From: Amoebidium appalachense
Lineage: Eukaryota > Ichthyosporea
Assembly: GCA_963693365.1 (NCBI GenBank)
Contig: CAVNZM010000016.1
Location: forward strand, 1,550,001 to 1,614,000
DNA: 64,000 nucleotides
Reading direction: 5' to 3'
In this document: positions 1 through 12,846 of the stretch, piece after piece
How positions within the stretch are numbered: the first letter of the stretch is position 1
How the letters are laid out: the number at the start of each line of letters is the position of its first letter
Program-made: the position numbers and the translations under genes
Notes under the pieces: generated by a model
Database searches by the model: none
What the model saw: only the letters and a program-made list of their open reading frames with translations
What the model was told of the DNA's origin: nothing

Positions 1-56
1 TTAAGCAGTAGCTTGAGGTGCAGTGCCGACTTAGAGATATCCTTTCCTTCTCTCAC

Positions 57-385
57 CACAACCTTGACGTATGCAGACCCGCTGGTGGCGTTGAGCACGT
101 CTGACCGGATGCTGATCTTGCTGGGAGGAACATGAAGGTTGCCTGCTGTGGATTCGGATTGACCCTGAGGGTGGTTTGTGGGTTAGGGGCAATAACCTCA
201 AAAATATATAATAATAATAATAATAAAAAGAATTGCATTGGCCAACTTGAATTGCGCGGGATCTGACTAAATAGGCATATGTGGAAATTTTTGCAGGAAG
301 TCTTGGCGCGGTGAAAAGAAAAAGGTTGTAAGAAACAAACAAAAAGTAGGGATACCGTGTGGGTAGTGATGATGCAAAAAGATTA

Positions 386-426
<41 letters not shown>

Positions 427-616
427 CACACACACACACACACACATCGAGAGAGCAGAGGTCTAATTAAAGCTCTGCTCGATGATGTGAACGAGGTTTG
501 CGTAGAAGCAGTTTTATGTCAAGATAGGCTATTGATCACAGTTTTTTATTTTGTTTTTGTACGTGTACGTGTACGTGTGTGTGTGTGCTCTTATGTGTGT
601 GTGCGCGCACGTGGGG

Positions 617-666
<50 letters not shown>

Positions 667-1315
667 TATCAGGTGGGAAAACAAAAATAATTCAGGAACA
701 GGAGCAGGGCATGTGAGAAAACGTACTGAATAGTGGAATCCAGTGGTCCGCAAAAGACACATCATATACATCAAGCAGCAAAACTCACCGACTGCAGTTT
801 GTCGAGTGCAATGGATGTCTGGCTAGGCCCGCATCTGAGCTTGCCGTAACTACCCTCTCCATGTCCGTCTGCATGCTGTGAAGACACAGGGCGGGGGGTG
901 CGAGGAGGGGAGGTAAGACTTGCAGGTGCATCGGTAGAGGTTGGGGTGGGTGGGACTGGCGTTGGGGTAGGGGCTGGGGCAAGGGCAGGGGCAGGGGCAG
1001 GGGTGGGGGCAGAAGGGGCGGCTTGAGAGGGAGGTGTCTCCTCTTGGATGGTTGGCGGTTGGTTTTCGGTGTCGGAGGTCTTGCGCTGTAGCTGAAGAGG
1101 CTGTGGGGTGGGGTGGAGGAGAGGATGAGAGAAGGGTATGTGCGTTGTATGATGGCACCAACACTGAGTTAAAAAAGGAATTATATGATTGTATTTTATT
1201 TATATTGTTCGTGTGAAAATGTAATTTCTTTTTTTTTTTTTTTTTTTTTCCGAACTTCCTTCCTTTTTTTTTTTTTTTTTTTTTTTTTCTTTTTTGTGGG
1301 GTGGGGGTGGGGGGT

Positions 1316-1347
<32 letters not shown>

Positions 1348-1927
1348 GCGAAGCACATAGGATCGCACTATTTTGCAGAAAACCGTGCAAATTTGTCATA
1401 CAACTCAAAGCCCCGCAAAAACAGCACAGTCCTCCTCACACATCCAGCCACGAACCATGAAACCCACTACAGCAGAGTCCAACCAACCACATAGGCGTAC
1501 GCCAATAGAACATGAAAACACATCCACGTACCGGTGGCTTCGGCTTGGAGGCAACCTCAAAGTCGAAGGGGGCAGGTCCTTGCCATGCTGTAAGGCCCAT
1601 GCTGGGGTTAGATATTGCCACGACCGAAAAAAAAAAAAAATAGAGGGGGCAAAGAATAAAAAAGAAGCTAGAAAAATGAAGGTAGAAAAAAACCAATAAC
1701 AAAAAAAAAAAGGGCCATCCAGCGCTCTCCCATTCTGTCGGGATTGATGTTCTCACGTGTGTAAAGGCAAGTGCACGTGTGTGTATATGCCTGTCGTTTT
1801 AACAAAAGAAAGACGTTGCCACCTATCCCCTTCCCCCTCTCTGTTTTGGGGAGGAAGGGGGGGGGTGGGGTGGGGGGGGGGGGGGGGGGTTGTATTATGC
1901 AGCACAATTGTTTTGGCTGTGATGTGC

Positions 1928-1981
<54 letters not shown>

Positions 1982-2579
1982 TGAATTTTTGTATTCAGGA
2001 AGGGGAAGCAGGGACACGTACGGACTACAGGGGGCTCAAAGTCCCTGTTGAGCTGACTGAGCCTGCGGCGTGTCTCCTTCTTGCGTGCTATCTCCTCGTC
2101 TGCAGCATTCTTGTCTATACGCTCATCCTTGAGGAGCACCTTCATCGTGCACTTGTGGTTGTACTGTGGGGAAAGAGAGGTCAGGCCGAGGGGCACACAT
2201 AGTAGCAAACGCAGAAAGACAAGCAGGCATAGTCACACATACAAACACAGACCCCCATACACCACCATAAACACAGAAAGACATGCCGACAAACGCACAG
2301 AGACCCACACAGAGAGAGGCGCCCATAAACCCTAACAAGCACAGAAAGACATGTGCACAAAGACTGCAAGTCACGAGCACCCCGGCCTACACACAAAGGA
2401 GGTGGATGGCGTCATATATTTCACATCATTACAAACACAAACAGGTAGCCACACCGTACCAGAGGAGATTTCAAAAACAGCTTTGGAGTGTGAGCCTGAC
2501 TTTTGGAGTGCTGTCCATATTTCCTAATCTATTTGGAAATAGAAAAAAGGAAGAAGAGCGGGGGTTGAAAGAACAACGA

Positions 2580-2613
<34 letters not shown>

Positions 2614-3700
2614 GAGGGGGGGGGGGATGTTAAATGCGCCATGGAGTACGAAGCACACTTTCGCAACGGACAACAAACTGCAGAGTGACAACTACACATA
2701 AAGCGTATGCATAAGAAGCAGAGCCCATTCCCAGGAGGGCCCACGCCATCCACAATACCATGATTTTCGACCCATTCACATTATCGGCAAAACGGGGGGG
2801 AGAGCGCGCAAGGGGGGTGGGTGGGGAGGGGGGGGGGGGGGGGGGGGAGGGGGAGGGTGAGTGAGGGTGGGTGGTAGAGGGCCATGTACCTTTACTGCAT
2901 ATTTGATTGGCAGGTTGTTATCCACCGCAGGGTCAACCCCATCCTCAAACAGCAGAAGTTCCACGGTGTCGGTGTGGCCAAACTTTGAAGCGTACTTGAT
3001 TGGCTCGTTGTCATGCCCTGAGGGGTCGACCCTCTCGTCGGCCAGGATGATGTCCAGCACATCGGCATGGCCGTTCATGGCGGCTAGCCGGCAGGCCTGG
3101 TTGTCCTTGGCACTGGGGTCAACCTGGAAGGGGGGTATAGTGAGAAAGGGGTAGGAGAAAAAAGAGGGGGGGGGGGGGGGGGGGGGGTGAAAGTGGACAA
3201 GGGGGGAGGGAGAGGGGGGGGGGGGGGGGGGGGGGGAAGGGAGGTTGGTGGGGATGAGGGGAGCACTCAGAATGTGGAAGATTGAATACGATTCAAGAGA
3301 TAGAGGACGGCATGAACAGACACAACGAACGTTCAACAAAAACAAACGTGCAAGAAAGGGGGGGGGGGTTTGGGGGGGGGGGGAGGGGGGAGGGGGAGGG
3401 GGGATACCTGAGAATGACCCATAAGGATCTCGACCACCTGAGCATGACCGTGCTCGCAGGCAACACGGATCGGCATGTTCTCCTCGCATGTTGGATCTGT
3501 TAAAAAAGACACCCATCTTAATGGTTCTGTATTATGGAGTAAATGCACAGATTGAGAAAAAACAAGGGTTTGGAATGAGTGGGTGCTGCAGCAAGGAGCT
3601 AGAAATGCAAACAGGAGAATGTAGTTATTACTGCATACATAAAAGGAGAGTATGAAAGACAGCTTCACTGTGTGGAGGAGGTGTGTATGTGTGTGAGTGT

Positions 3701-3731
<31 letters not shown>

Positions 3732-3966
3732 GGAGAAGGGGGTGTGGGGGAATTAGGGGGGGGGGGGGGGGGGGGAGGGGAGGGAGGGAGGGAGGGAGGG
3801 GTTGTTGATTATGGGCGAGAAAAAAGAAAGAGTGCGGAGTACAAAGATGGAAGCCAAGAGGGAAGGAACCGAGAAAACAAAAACCAAAAAAAAAAAAAGC
3901 CATATCATTAATGCATACATGAAAGGAGAGTATGAAGGACAGATTCACAGCGTGGGGGAGGTGTGT

Positions 3967-4021
<55 letters not shown>

Positions 4022-6147
4022 GGTGGTTGTTGATCATGGGCGAGGAAAAAAGCGTGTGAAGTAGAACTCAAAGATGGAAACAAACAGGGAAGCAAACGGA
4101 AACCAGAAAGTCAACAAATGTGCAATAGCAAATCACACTTGAGTAATCTCTTTCTTTTGGATTCATCACATCTTGATTTTTTATGTGTTTTTGTGTGTGT
4201 GTGTTTGGGTGGGTGGGTGGGGGGGGGGGGGGGGGGGGGGGAGGGGGAGGAGGGGGGGGGGGGGGGGGGGGGGGCAAGGAGTACACGCTCATGCGCTTGT
4301 CGACCAAACACAACAGACAACTCACGATATAACGGAAGAAAGAAGGGATGGAGGGTAAAGGGGGTGATGTTAGATGCAATCCAAACAAGAAAGGAAAAGA
4401 GCAAAGGAGAGAGGACACACACCCATGCGCTTGTCGACCAGCAGCATCATGACGACATCCTTATGACCCTTTGCACAGGCCTGCACCAGTGCATAGTTGT
4501 AGTCTGCACTGGGGTCGACCCTAGCGTCTGCAATCAGTACCTCAACCACCGCCTTGTGCCCGTTGGCGGCGGCCATGCGGAAGGCCTCGTTGTCCTTGTC
4601 GGATGGGTCGGCGTTGTATTTGAGGAGGAGCTTGACCACGTCGGTGTGCCCGTTGGCACTGGCTGTGTATGTGTGTGTTTGTGTGTGTGTGTGGGGGGGG
4701 GGGGGGGGGGGGGGGGGGGGAGGGGGAGGGGTGTTAAGGGGCGGGGTGGGGTGGCGGTTGGCAGGGGAGAGGGGGAGGGGAGGGGCGAAGGGGAGGGGGA
4801 AAGCGGGGATGGGGAGGGGGTGGGGGAAGGGGAGGGGGAAGGGAAGGGTGGGTTGTGGGTTATGGGTTGGGGGTTGGGGAGATGGGGGGGGATGGGGGCG
4901 TGTGTGTTTGTGTGCGTGCATAGTTGCGTGGGTGGGTGGGTGTGTTCGTGTGTGTTCGTGTGGGTGTGTGTGTGTGTGTTGGTGGAGGTGGTTGGAGGGC
5001 CCGGGGGGGGGGGGGGGGGGGGGGGGGGGGATAAGCAGAGCAGGTCAGGCCATGCCGGTTCCTGTAGTGAAGTGATGAACATGCTTCGAGAAATAAACCA
5101 TCATCCACCCTCACCTACCGAACCCTGCTCCCTTCCTTCAGCCTATATGGACATCCGTCCCCCCACCCCCCCCCCCCCCCCCCGTACATCCCCCTACCTC
5201 TTCTCCTAGAAAGCGCAAACCATTCTGCCACTTTCTGCAAGCATCCCCCCCCCCCCATCCCCACCTTTCCCTTCCCCCCAGGGGCATCATAACCACTACC
5301 AACGCCACACACACGTCCATCCCGAACATACAGCCCTCCTCACTACCATAACCCACCATCACTCACATATTTCAAACACAACCATCACCAACATCCACAT
5401 TCTTCTTCCCATCAAATCACACCAAATCCCACCCACCTTTAAGCCTTTAAGCACACACACACATACCCAGTCTAATTGCTTCATTATTCCGCGCCGTCAC
5501 ATCCGGTTTCTGCTGCTGGCCCGCCGCATTCAACAGGAAATCCACCACCGCCAAATGCCCATTTGCTGCCGCACGTCTCAGTGCCACCGAATCCTGTGCC
5601 TTTGGGTTGATACGACGACTCTTGAGTAGTGCCGCAACAGTGTCGACATGACCGTTTTCACAGGCTAAGCGGAGGGCGGTGCTGTTTTGCGCCCCTACGT
5701 CTGTTTTCTTGTCTGCGTTGAGAATTTGAACGGCTTGGGTGTTGCCGTTGGCTGCAGCCCTGCGTTAAAGAAAAGGGATGGTTAGGGTCTAGAATGGCAG
5801 TTTCGATGACTAAGGCGTCATTGGGACTTCATTACAAAAAGTTGTAAATGTCACGTCACTGATCGCGGCAAGTGCAACGAGTAGATAGGCAAGGAAAGGA
5901 AGATGTTTAATGTTTATAAGCCGAGGAAGGCAAGAATATAGAAGGAGGGATGGAGGTGGGGGGGGGGGGGGGGGGGGGGGGCAGAGGTCGAGGGGAGAGG
6001 GGTTGAGAGGAGACAGAAACTGAGGATAAACTTTGGATGTATGAAATCCAAGGAAGGGGGTAAGGGGGCATGCAGTACAATATGGAGAGTTCAACATACC
6101 AGTTGAAGGCATAGTGATAGGACGGAATGAAGAGTGGTAGTGGTGGT

Positions 6148-6179
<32 letters not shown>

Positions 6180-6810
6180 AACTAGGGATGAACTATCCTT
6201 GTATGGAATCAAAGATAGAGGGTTAGGTGCAATACACAGTACAGGTCTCGCAGGTGGGGGGGGGGGGGGGGGGGGGGGGGGGGATTTGCACATACGCATT
6301 ACAGGGGGGAGGAAACACGTACCAGATAATGGCATAGTTGTTCTGTGCAGAGGCATCGACATTGGGCAGAGAAAGGAGCAACTCCATGACCTGCAGGTGG
6401 TTGTTCTGGGCTGCAACACGCACACAGTAGTGGTCGTCAGCTGTGGGGTCTGCACCGTGCTTGAGCAGCTGCTGCACACATTCAAGGTGCCCACCTCTGC
6501 ACACGAAATGAAGGGGAAATGAGTACGGTGGGTTAACCTCTTCGGGCCGGCACTATTGGTTTGGCTAGCAGCCGGCCAGTTCTAAACAGCTCTAGGCAAC
6601 TCTATTGCGGCTCAAAATCGATAGGAAAAGATCAAAAAATTGCAAATATCGACACTTATATGTCTAGCTACATACGTTTCAAAGTAGGTTTGGGGAAAAT
6701 ACCACTATTTCGATTACTTTTATATCTGTTTCTGAGCTTCTGAAGTGACTCTCTAGGGAAATCTGCCGGCATGAACAGGTTAAAAAGAAAACGTGTTTGT
6801 GGGGGCAGGG

Positions 6811-6863
<53 letters not shown>

Positions 6864-7204
6864 AGGGGGGAGGAGGTGTGTGTGGTGCATGTTTTTGTGT
6901 GTGTGCACCGCGCTTGCGTAGCTGCTGCATACACTCAAGATGGCTCTCCCATGCACATGTAATTGGGGGCAAATGAATACGGTGGGTGCAGAGGGTGTTT
7001 GTGTGTGGGGGGGTGTGGGCGGGTGAGGGGGGGGGGGGGGGGGGGGGGGTGAGTAATGGTGGTGTGTTGTGTGTGTTATAAATGTTTTTGTACGTGCACC
7101 GTGCTTGAGCACCCTGGCTCAAGACAATTCAAAAACACACGGGGGTAGTGGTGGTGGTGGTGGTGGTGTGTGTGTGTGTGTGTATGTAAGTTTGTTTGTG
7201 TGTG

Positions 7205-7283
<79 letters not shown>

Positions 7284-7857
7284 GTGTGCGCGCGCGTATG
7301 TGTGTGTGTGTCTGAGTGTGGTAGTGGTGGTGTTCGTAAGTTTACCTTTTCATGTTAGAAACGGGGTTTGGGAGGTACGAAGACGATCAGTCTACGTTCA
7401 ATTAGCTTAAACAGAATCCTTCGCCTTAATCACCTGGGGATTCTCGTAATACCACAGTCCCTCATCCTCCCCATTTTTATAGCCGTGCGGAAGCAGGGGA
7501 CTGAAATGGGGAGGGCCAAGCAAGGGGGGGCAGAAAGGAGATGGAAATCCTGGTTATCAAGAGTTGAAAATGACAGAGACATTCGGGAATATGAGGGCAT
7601 AAATTGGCAGTGCATGTCATTGCAGCGGTGCCATGGCAGCGGAGGGGATGGGGATTGGGGGGAGTGGAAGGGGGGGGGGGGGGGGGGGGGTTGAAACAAA
7701 ACCCACTTGGCAGCCAGGCGTATAGCCTCGTTATCCAGGGCTGAGACGTCACACAGATTCTGCTCGAGAAGATACGTCACAGTGTCGCTATAGCCGTTGG
7801 CTGCAGCAAGACGCAGCCCATAGCTATCGTGGGCCTTGGTGTCTGCATTTGTAGGAA

Positions 7858-7888
<31 letters not shown>

Positions 7889-9051
7889 GGAGGAGGGAGG
7901 GCAGGGTGGGGGGGGTGGGGGGTTAGGGAGAGGAGGGGGGGGGGGGGGGGAGAGGAGGAGGGGGGAGGGGGAAAGGGTGGGGAAGTTAGAATGTGTTATA
8001 GAATACAAAGTACACATTCACAACGGACAGCACAATGCAGAGTGCAAACCACACAAAAGGGTATATAAGATTAAGCACGCGGGGGGGGGAGGGGGGAGGA
8101 GGATGGATGAAGTGAAGAATTGAGGATGTGGTTGTTATGTTTGTGGTGGTGGAATGGGCGGGGTGGTGTTGGTGTGTGTGAAGGGGAAGGGCTGTGTGTG
8201 TGCGTGTCTGTGGGGGGGGGGGAAGAGAAAGAGTATGCACCATGGGCAGAGCCCATCCCCCAGAAAGAGAGTGCAAGGGGCAGTTGGAGAGGGGGAGGGG
8301 GGGGGGGGGGGGGGGGAGGGGGTGTTAGGTATCTCACCTATTTCAGGCTTCTTCGACAGGAGGAACTTTACCGTCTCCAGATGCCCATTCTCACAGGCAG
8401 AACGGAGGCACGTGTCCAGGTCGGCCTCTGCAACTGTGCTGCTGTTTTCTAGAAGTGCCTCCAACACCTCCTTGTGGCCATTGTCTGCCGCCAAGAGAAC
8501 AGCTGCGTAGCTGTTTGCGGATACACTGACACGACTGTCGGAGAGAAGAAGCCGAACAATATCTGTGTGGCCGTTTGCTGATGAGCGAATGATTGCGTAG
8601 TTGTCTTTGTCTGCTGGGTTAACCTCTGGCCGTTGGAGTAGGTGCTCAACGACGCCCTTGTTCCCGTTTTCGCATGCCTGTCATAAAATGTCCACTGATT
8701 AGTACATGATATAAAGTCGTGACATATTTAAATGTAGCTCGTTTCATATCTCTCTCATTGCTCAAAACATTGCTCACAACTTCCCTTGCACGTTATCCAG
8801 TTTAAATATCACCCCCCCCCCCCCCCCCCTCCTCCTCTCTTCACCCCCCCTTCCCCCCTCTGCCCACACCGTCTAAATGACACAAAATAAACTTCCCCTA
8901 CACACACATTCACGACAAAGAATACCTTCCCCGCGTTCTCCAACAACCTATGGCCGATTTTTTCAACCTCTTTGCCAGTCTTACAAAAGACGTAAACCAT
9001 GTCCATCATACTGTGCGCCCCCCCCCCCCTCCCCCCCCCCCCTCCCCCCCT

Positions 9052-9083
<32 letters not shown>

Positions 9084-10444
9084 TTCCCCTCCCTTCAATC
9101 GTGCAGAAGAGTTTTAGTTTTGCTTCATACCATGCGGATAGCAAAGTTTGACTCCGCAGAAGCATCGATGCCTCCTTTCTCCAGCAGGGCAGCCACAACC
9201 TCCGTGCGGCCATTTCTGGACGCCAACTTAATACAGGCATTGTCGCGTTCACACGGGCTGCATCTGACATTCTCAAGCAGAATTTTTACGATGTCAAGGT
9301 GGCCGTTCCAGCAACTCCACCGCAGTGCGTAGTTTTTGGCTGCCCCAGGGTTGACCGCCTCCTGCTTGAGCAAGTACTCGACCACTTCTTTGTGGCCGTA
9401 CCTGTAGATTGTGAAGGAAATCAACCCGATGAGTGACGAAAGCATACGAAAGAATCTAGATCGAAAATAGTAAAAATGAAATGCTTGGGCTTGTATCCGA
9501 TTGAAGTGGATTAATTTCCCTTAGCACTTCCAATGTGGCCGGCACGCTTTTGTTAGTAAGGAGTCTCGAGATCCCGTATAGTTTGACAGGATTAAGCCAC
9601 CTTCTCTACACCGTCTCAAGAAAGAAGGTTTATACTGAAAGTACTCTCATGCACACTAGTATATGGGATGATGGAGATGCCGTGCTTAAAAAACTCTGGC
9701 AGAAAAAAAGGAGGCACAAACACAGCCATGGCATATTAGGAGAGAAGATCAAGAAGGTCAAAATATCACGCCACCTATACCCTGGATGTACCGTGCACAG
9801 AAAACATGGCCCAAACAAAGATGACAGATGATTCTCTAAGAAGTTCGCTTAGGATGCACTTCAGAATTGTGTGCAGGAGGGAAAATGGCAACAGGAAACA
9901 GCATAAACAGAATACCATAAACGTCGCATTTTCATGGATCAACCGGGAAAAACATACACCGCACCAACATGACGAGAAAATCTCTCGCTACACTCAGTCA
10001 GTAGATGTATATCATGATTCATAACTCAAGTAACTATCCTATTTTCGTCTCTATCCATCAGAAAAACGTAGAAGGGTGCCATACAGCCAAATTTAAAACA
10101 AGCCCGGGTTTTTTACTTATGTACGACTGGCTTCATGTTACCTTGCGGGTTTCAATAAAACCACGAAAAGTGCACTGCCGGGAAAAGCAACAAGGTGCTC
10201 ACCTGCATGCTAGTCGAAATGACTCGTTATCTCTGGCTGACACGTCCACATTTGTCTCCTCGATGAGAGCTTCTACAAGCTCCAAGCGCCCATAGCGACA
10301 TGCGTGCACAAGAGTTTCGCTATTGTTAGCCTTAAAGTCTGTTCCCTGATCTATCAGATCCTCTAGCTTCTTGATGTCACCTGCCTTACAGATGTGCTTG
10401 ATTTCATCGAGCAAGTTGCGCTTAGACTTAGTACCATCACCCAT
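57..10444 (-). CDS. Ankyrin-repeat protein, 13 exons, 3' end beyond the window
   Basis: Likely a cytosolic protein-protein scaffold; no catalytic domain is visible. Exons in transcription order: 10444-10203, 9401-9131, 8677-8338, 7842-7707, 6496-6323, 5759-5467, 4662-4423, 3496-3408, 3123-2890, 2163-2022, 1587-1532, 1091-789 (or 1085-789), 164-57. All junctions are GT-AG and in phase, giving 876 codons. Residues about 20-690 are ankyrin repeats of about 33 residues, with the recurring form D-N-x-A-hydrophobic-(R/K)-x-A-x-x-N-G-H followed by V-x-x-L-L. Residues about 690-715 are highly charged (EIARKKETRRRLSQLNRDFE), and about 745-815 are rich in Pro, Ala and Thr. The last visible exon (VPPSKISIRSDVLNATSGS) starts an unrecognised C-terminal region. 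The start is the ATG at 10444, which opens directly into the first repeat. An extra small exon between 789 and 164 cannot be excluded. The repeat family is certain; the function is not. Confidence 0.88.
620..665 (+). repeat. G homopolymer, 46 bases
   Basis: One of more than fifty G or C tracts of 15 bases or more. It follows a GT-rich stretch in the ankyrin gene. A C tract of 38 bases lies nearby at 387-424. Confidence 0.95.
2627..2792 (+). repeat. Dispersed repeat family A, near-full copy
   Basis: Starts right after a G tract with TGTTAAATGCGCC. It carries the family blocks GAGTACGAAGCACAC, CAACGGACAACA, CAGAGCCCATTCCCAGGAGG and TTTTCGACCCATTCAC. It lies in an ankyrin-gene intron. Confidence 0.7.
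4290..4306 (-). repeat. Copy of the 3' end of an ankyrin exon in the next intron
   Basis: CATGCGCTTGTCGACCA is identical to 4424-4440, the last 17 bases before the splice donor of exon 4662-4423 (coding VDKRM). In the copy the base context after ATG has changed and there is no donor at the same place, so it is an exon fossil rather than an exon. Confidence 0.65.
6815..6862 (+). repeat. G homopolymer, 48 bases
   Basis: Uninterrupted G run directly upstream of the decayed ankyrin exon copy. Confidence 0.95.
6905..6991 (-). repeat. Decayed copy of an ankyrin exon and its flank, inside an intron
   Basis: This stretch resembles 6452-6540, which holds the first 45 bases of the coding exon 6496-6323 plus its upstream intron sequence. 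The coding strand reads HLECMQQL where the real exon reads HLECVQQL. Its reading frame then diverges, so it is not counted as an exon. The resemblance runs on into the intron side: 'aaatgaatacggtgggt' here against 'aaatgagtacggtgggt' at the exon. Confidence 0.75.
7095..7111 (-). repeat. Second short copy of the same ankyrin exon
   Basis: Seventeen bases, TGCACCGTGCTTGAGCA, are identical to 6451-6467 in the real exon. The G tract, GT-rich stretch and 'atgttttt' just before it also recur before the copy at 6905. The segment therefore looks like a third, shorter copy from serial duplication. Confidence 0.6.
7211..7279 (+). repeat. (GT)n microsatellite, about 69 bp
   Basis: Pure GT run in an ankyrin-gene intron, flanked by GGT and TTTG variants. 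Confidence 0.95.
7984..8067 (+). repeat. Dispersed repeat family A, 5' half
   Basis: Has GTTATAGAATACAAAGTACA, CACAACGGACAGCACAATGC and AGAGTGCAAACCACAC. A detached piece, GGGCAGAGCCCATCCC, follows at 8244 beyond a G tract. Confidence 0.7.
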
Positions 10445-10473
10445 TTTGTTGTTTCTTCGGCACAGTTGGGTGA

Positions 10474-10531
10474 TGATCAGTTAAAGCCCTATGTCTTGCC
10501 TCTGATCAGTTAAAGCCCTATGTCTTGCCTC
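10474..10531. repeat. Perfect 29-bp tandem duplication upstream of the ankyrin start
   Basis: The 29 bases at 10474-10502 (beginning TGATCAGTTAAAGCCC) are repeated exactly at 10503-10531. The pair starts 30 bp upstream of the ankyrin ATG, probably in its 5' untranslated region or core promoter. Confidence 0.9.
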
Positions 10532-10815
10532 AGATGTTGGTGGTTTTGCGTGCTACCTACACAGGTAGATCTGCTAAGTCCAAAATGGTGCTCTGTACTT
10601 TCGAGTGTTCATGCCCTTTCTTGGCTTGAACTTCTAAGAGCTTCGTTTACTATTAGCAAGAGCCTTACTCAAACTTTATAATCTTTTCAAAACTCATTCA
10701 AGGCACACCTTGCTTCGTTTTTGAAGGTTCGCACGGAGCTCGAAGATAGGTGAAGGGTTGCGTGAGGCTCAAAAACTTGGTGGTGCGTGAGAGAAAATGA
10801 TTCGCCACAAGTCAT

Positions 10816-10926
10816 TTTCGCGCGGTGCGGATTTGACCAATGGCAAAGAGGCTAATGACGTCACGGGGGGCTGTTGTGAAGTTGCCTTTTTTGGTAGTTG
10901 TGAGCCCCCGCGGCTCAGTGACGTCA
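10816..10926. promoter_or_regulatory. Promoter motif cluster: two CRE palindromes, CCAAT, E2F-like site
   Basis: TTTCGCGC (10816-10823) fits the E2F consensus, CCAAT lies at 10837-10841, and the perfect CRE palindrome TGACGTCA occurs at 10856-10863 and again at 10919-10926. They sit between two divergent genes, as expected for a bidirectional promoter. The motif matches are seen in the sequence; factor binding in this organism is inferred. Confidence 0.4.
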
Positions 10927-11760
10927 CGTCTGTGAGCTGAGCATGCAGGCTGAGCCGGTTCGAGAGAGCTATAATGCACCTGCACTATCATAACTTGTAC
11001 AACGTTTCGGCCAATAACTTAGGTTAGAAAAAAGATTTTTTCAAGCGGAGACCGGCAAATTGATCAGCGCCCGAAGTTACGCAAGGAACTGTAGCTAACT
11101 CAATATTTATCATATATGGTTATTTTTTCACTTTTTTTGCGTTAAAATCAGTCGGGTTTGCCCGGACCTTGTTCGAGCCTGCGCGCGGCACAACTTTTTT
11201 TGGTGAAAAAAAGATTTATTCAAAAATATAACCCAGAAGATCGCAAGATCTATTTGAGCTGAGTCGATTGCCGTAGTTTTCATTTTCCGCCAATTAGTAA
11301 ATGTTTTTCACATTTTTCTCAGGAAAGAAAAACGATATCAAAATTTTGACCGGGGAATATCTTTGTCTTGTCGAGCTCTATTGATAGACACCTTTTCCAC
11401 CCGCGTAGCATTCCAATAGGGATTATGGTAAGCGATCGAAAGTCATGATGGCCAAGACAGGTGTATAGACCCGGTGCATCAGTAGATCTAGAAAGAGAGA
11501 TTGTTTTTGGAGGAGGTAAACTCCGTATACGGTGGTTTTTTCTCAGCCTATCGATATCATATGGTTTACTTAAGGTACATAGTATGGGAAAAGGCTTAGT
11601 AATAACGAAAGGGGACTTGTGATACAGTGATTTGTTCTTACGTCTAGGTGCTGGGCAGGAACCATCAGGATCATCGGCGAGAAGGAGTCTACTCAGTACT
11701 CCCATCCTCGTCTCTTTTCTTTTTGTTTTCTTCTCTAGCCAGCCTTCGTGTAAAAAGAAA

Positions 11761-12468
11761 ATGGATGTGAGAAAAGACCACGAGCCATTCACACCACTAC
11801 CCCAGAGTTTGAACTGGGAAACAGCCTTTATTCTGGGTCCAGACAACGAAGTAATTGAAGGGATTCTTGACGACCCATGTGCACACCTACCTCCAGAGAT
11901 AGTACACCACATATTCATGTTTGTGGCAGACATAAAGACGCTCTCAACATGCAGACTGGTACGTGTCGAATCCCTTTAATTTGCGGCGTTCGTTTTTCCT
12001 AGTTAACTTCCCCTTTTAATCAATTTCCGTGGCTCTCTGCGTCTAAGCCATGATCACCACTTCCACATGCTGCACGCATGGAGAAAGTGGTACCTTGTTA
12101 AGCTGACGAGTAGTTGCTTCCATACATATTCAAAATCACTCCACAAAAAGTGGTACTTAGGCTAACTGTTGATTTGCTTCTAGGGCCCGCGCAAATTCTC
12201 ACTATTTTTAGCAGTAATAAGCATAGTCACTAGATTATACTTGCACGTGCACTCACGTCCAAACACCTCTAAACACAGTTACTGTTCAACCATCGACACC
12301 GGTCATGTACAACACGTAAATTCACTCCCGACAGCATCATTTATCCATCATCTACTTTCTCGGCATGCACATCTGCATATTTAAAGGCACACACTCCAGC
12401 TTGTGGTCAGGCCCCATATGTGCAATATGCTTTCTTATGATCTCCCCCCCCTCCCCCCCCTCCTCCCC

Positions 12469-12501
<33 letters not shown>

Positions 12502-12803
12502 TTCTCCCCCCCTCCCCTGGGCCCCCCGTGCGGTTGTTGTGTTTGTACGGGTTTGTGTGTAGTAGCAGGGGTACCATGTTTCGTGGCCATTTCTTGTGTA
12601 TCCTTGTCCTGATTGCCCGAATTTCGTACTGCGAGATGAAATAACTCTGTTGAGGTAGTTCGTATTTGGAAAGATGATATAAACCTGTATATTTTTGGAA
12701 GCTTTCTGCGTAAACTATCTTTGAATGTCTTTCTCTAATATCTACACACACACGCACACACGCACATGCACACACGTGTACATTTGTGCGCACACGCACG
12801 CAC

Positions 12804-12846
<43 letters not shown>

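Larger units (their letters stand above)
10445..11760. other. Head-to-head intergenic region between the ankyrin and F-box genes
   Basis: The two genes diverge from this 1.3-kb stretch, which has none of the G/C tracts or CA repeats that fill the introns. It holds the 29-bp duplication and a cluster of promoter-type motifs at 10816-10926. From about 10980 to 11760 it is AT-rich with no recognised gene. A pyrimidine-rich stretch ending CTCTAG at 11738 could close a 5' untranslated intron of the F-box gene. Confidence 0.6.

Noticed and set aside
450-535. Extra ankyrin-gene exon between 789 and 164
   Set aside because: Possible AG and GT sites exist, but the segment has a stop in the required phase, and joining 789 directly to 164 keeps phase.
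1532-1602. Longer version of the ankyrin exon starting at the AG before CATGGGCC
   Set aside because: With the GTACGT donor of the preceding exon it gives a wrong-frame peptide. The acceptor 15 bases later (TTACAG|CATGG) keeps phase and gives APFDFEVASKPKPP.
4118-5209. Long open frames (100-380 codons) through GT runs and G tracts, such as this one and 37827-38969 taken as one frame
   Set aside because: They encode only poly-Gly/Cys-Val or poly-Pro/Thr-His stretches and cross real exons in the wrong frame or read through introns. They come from stop-free repeats.
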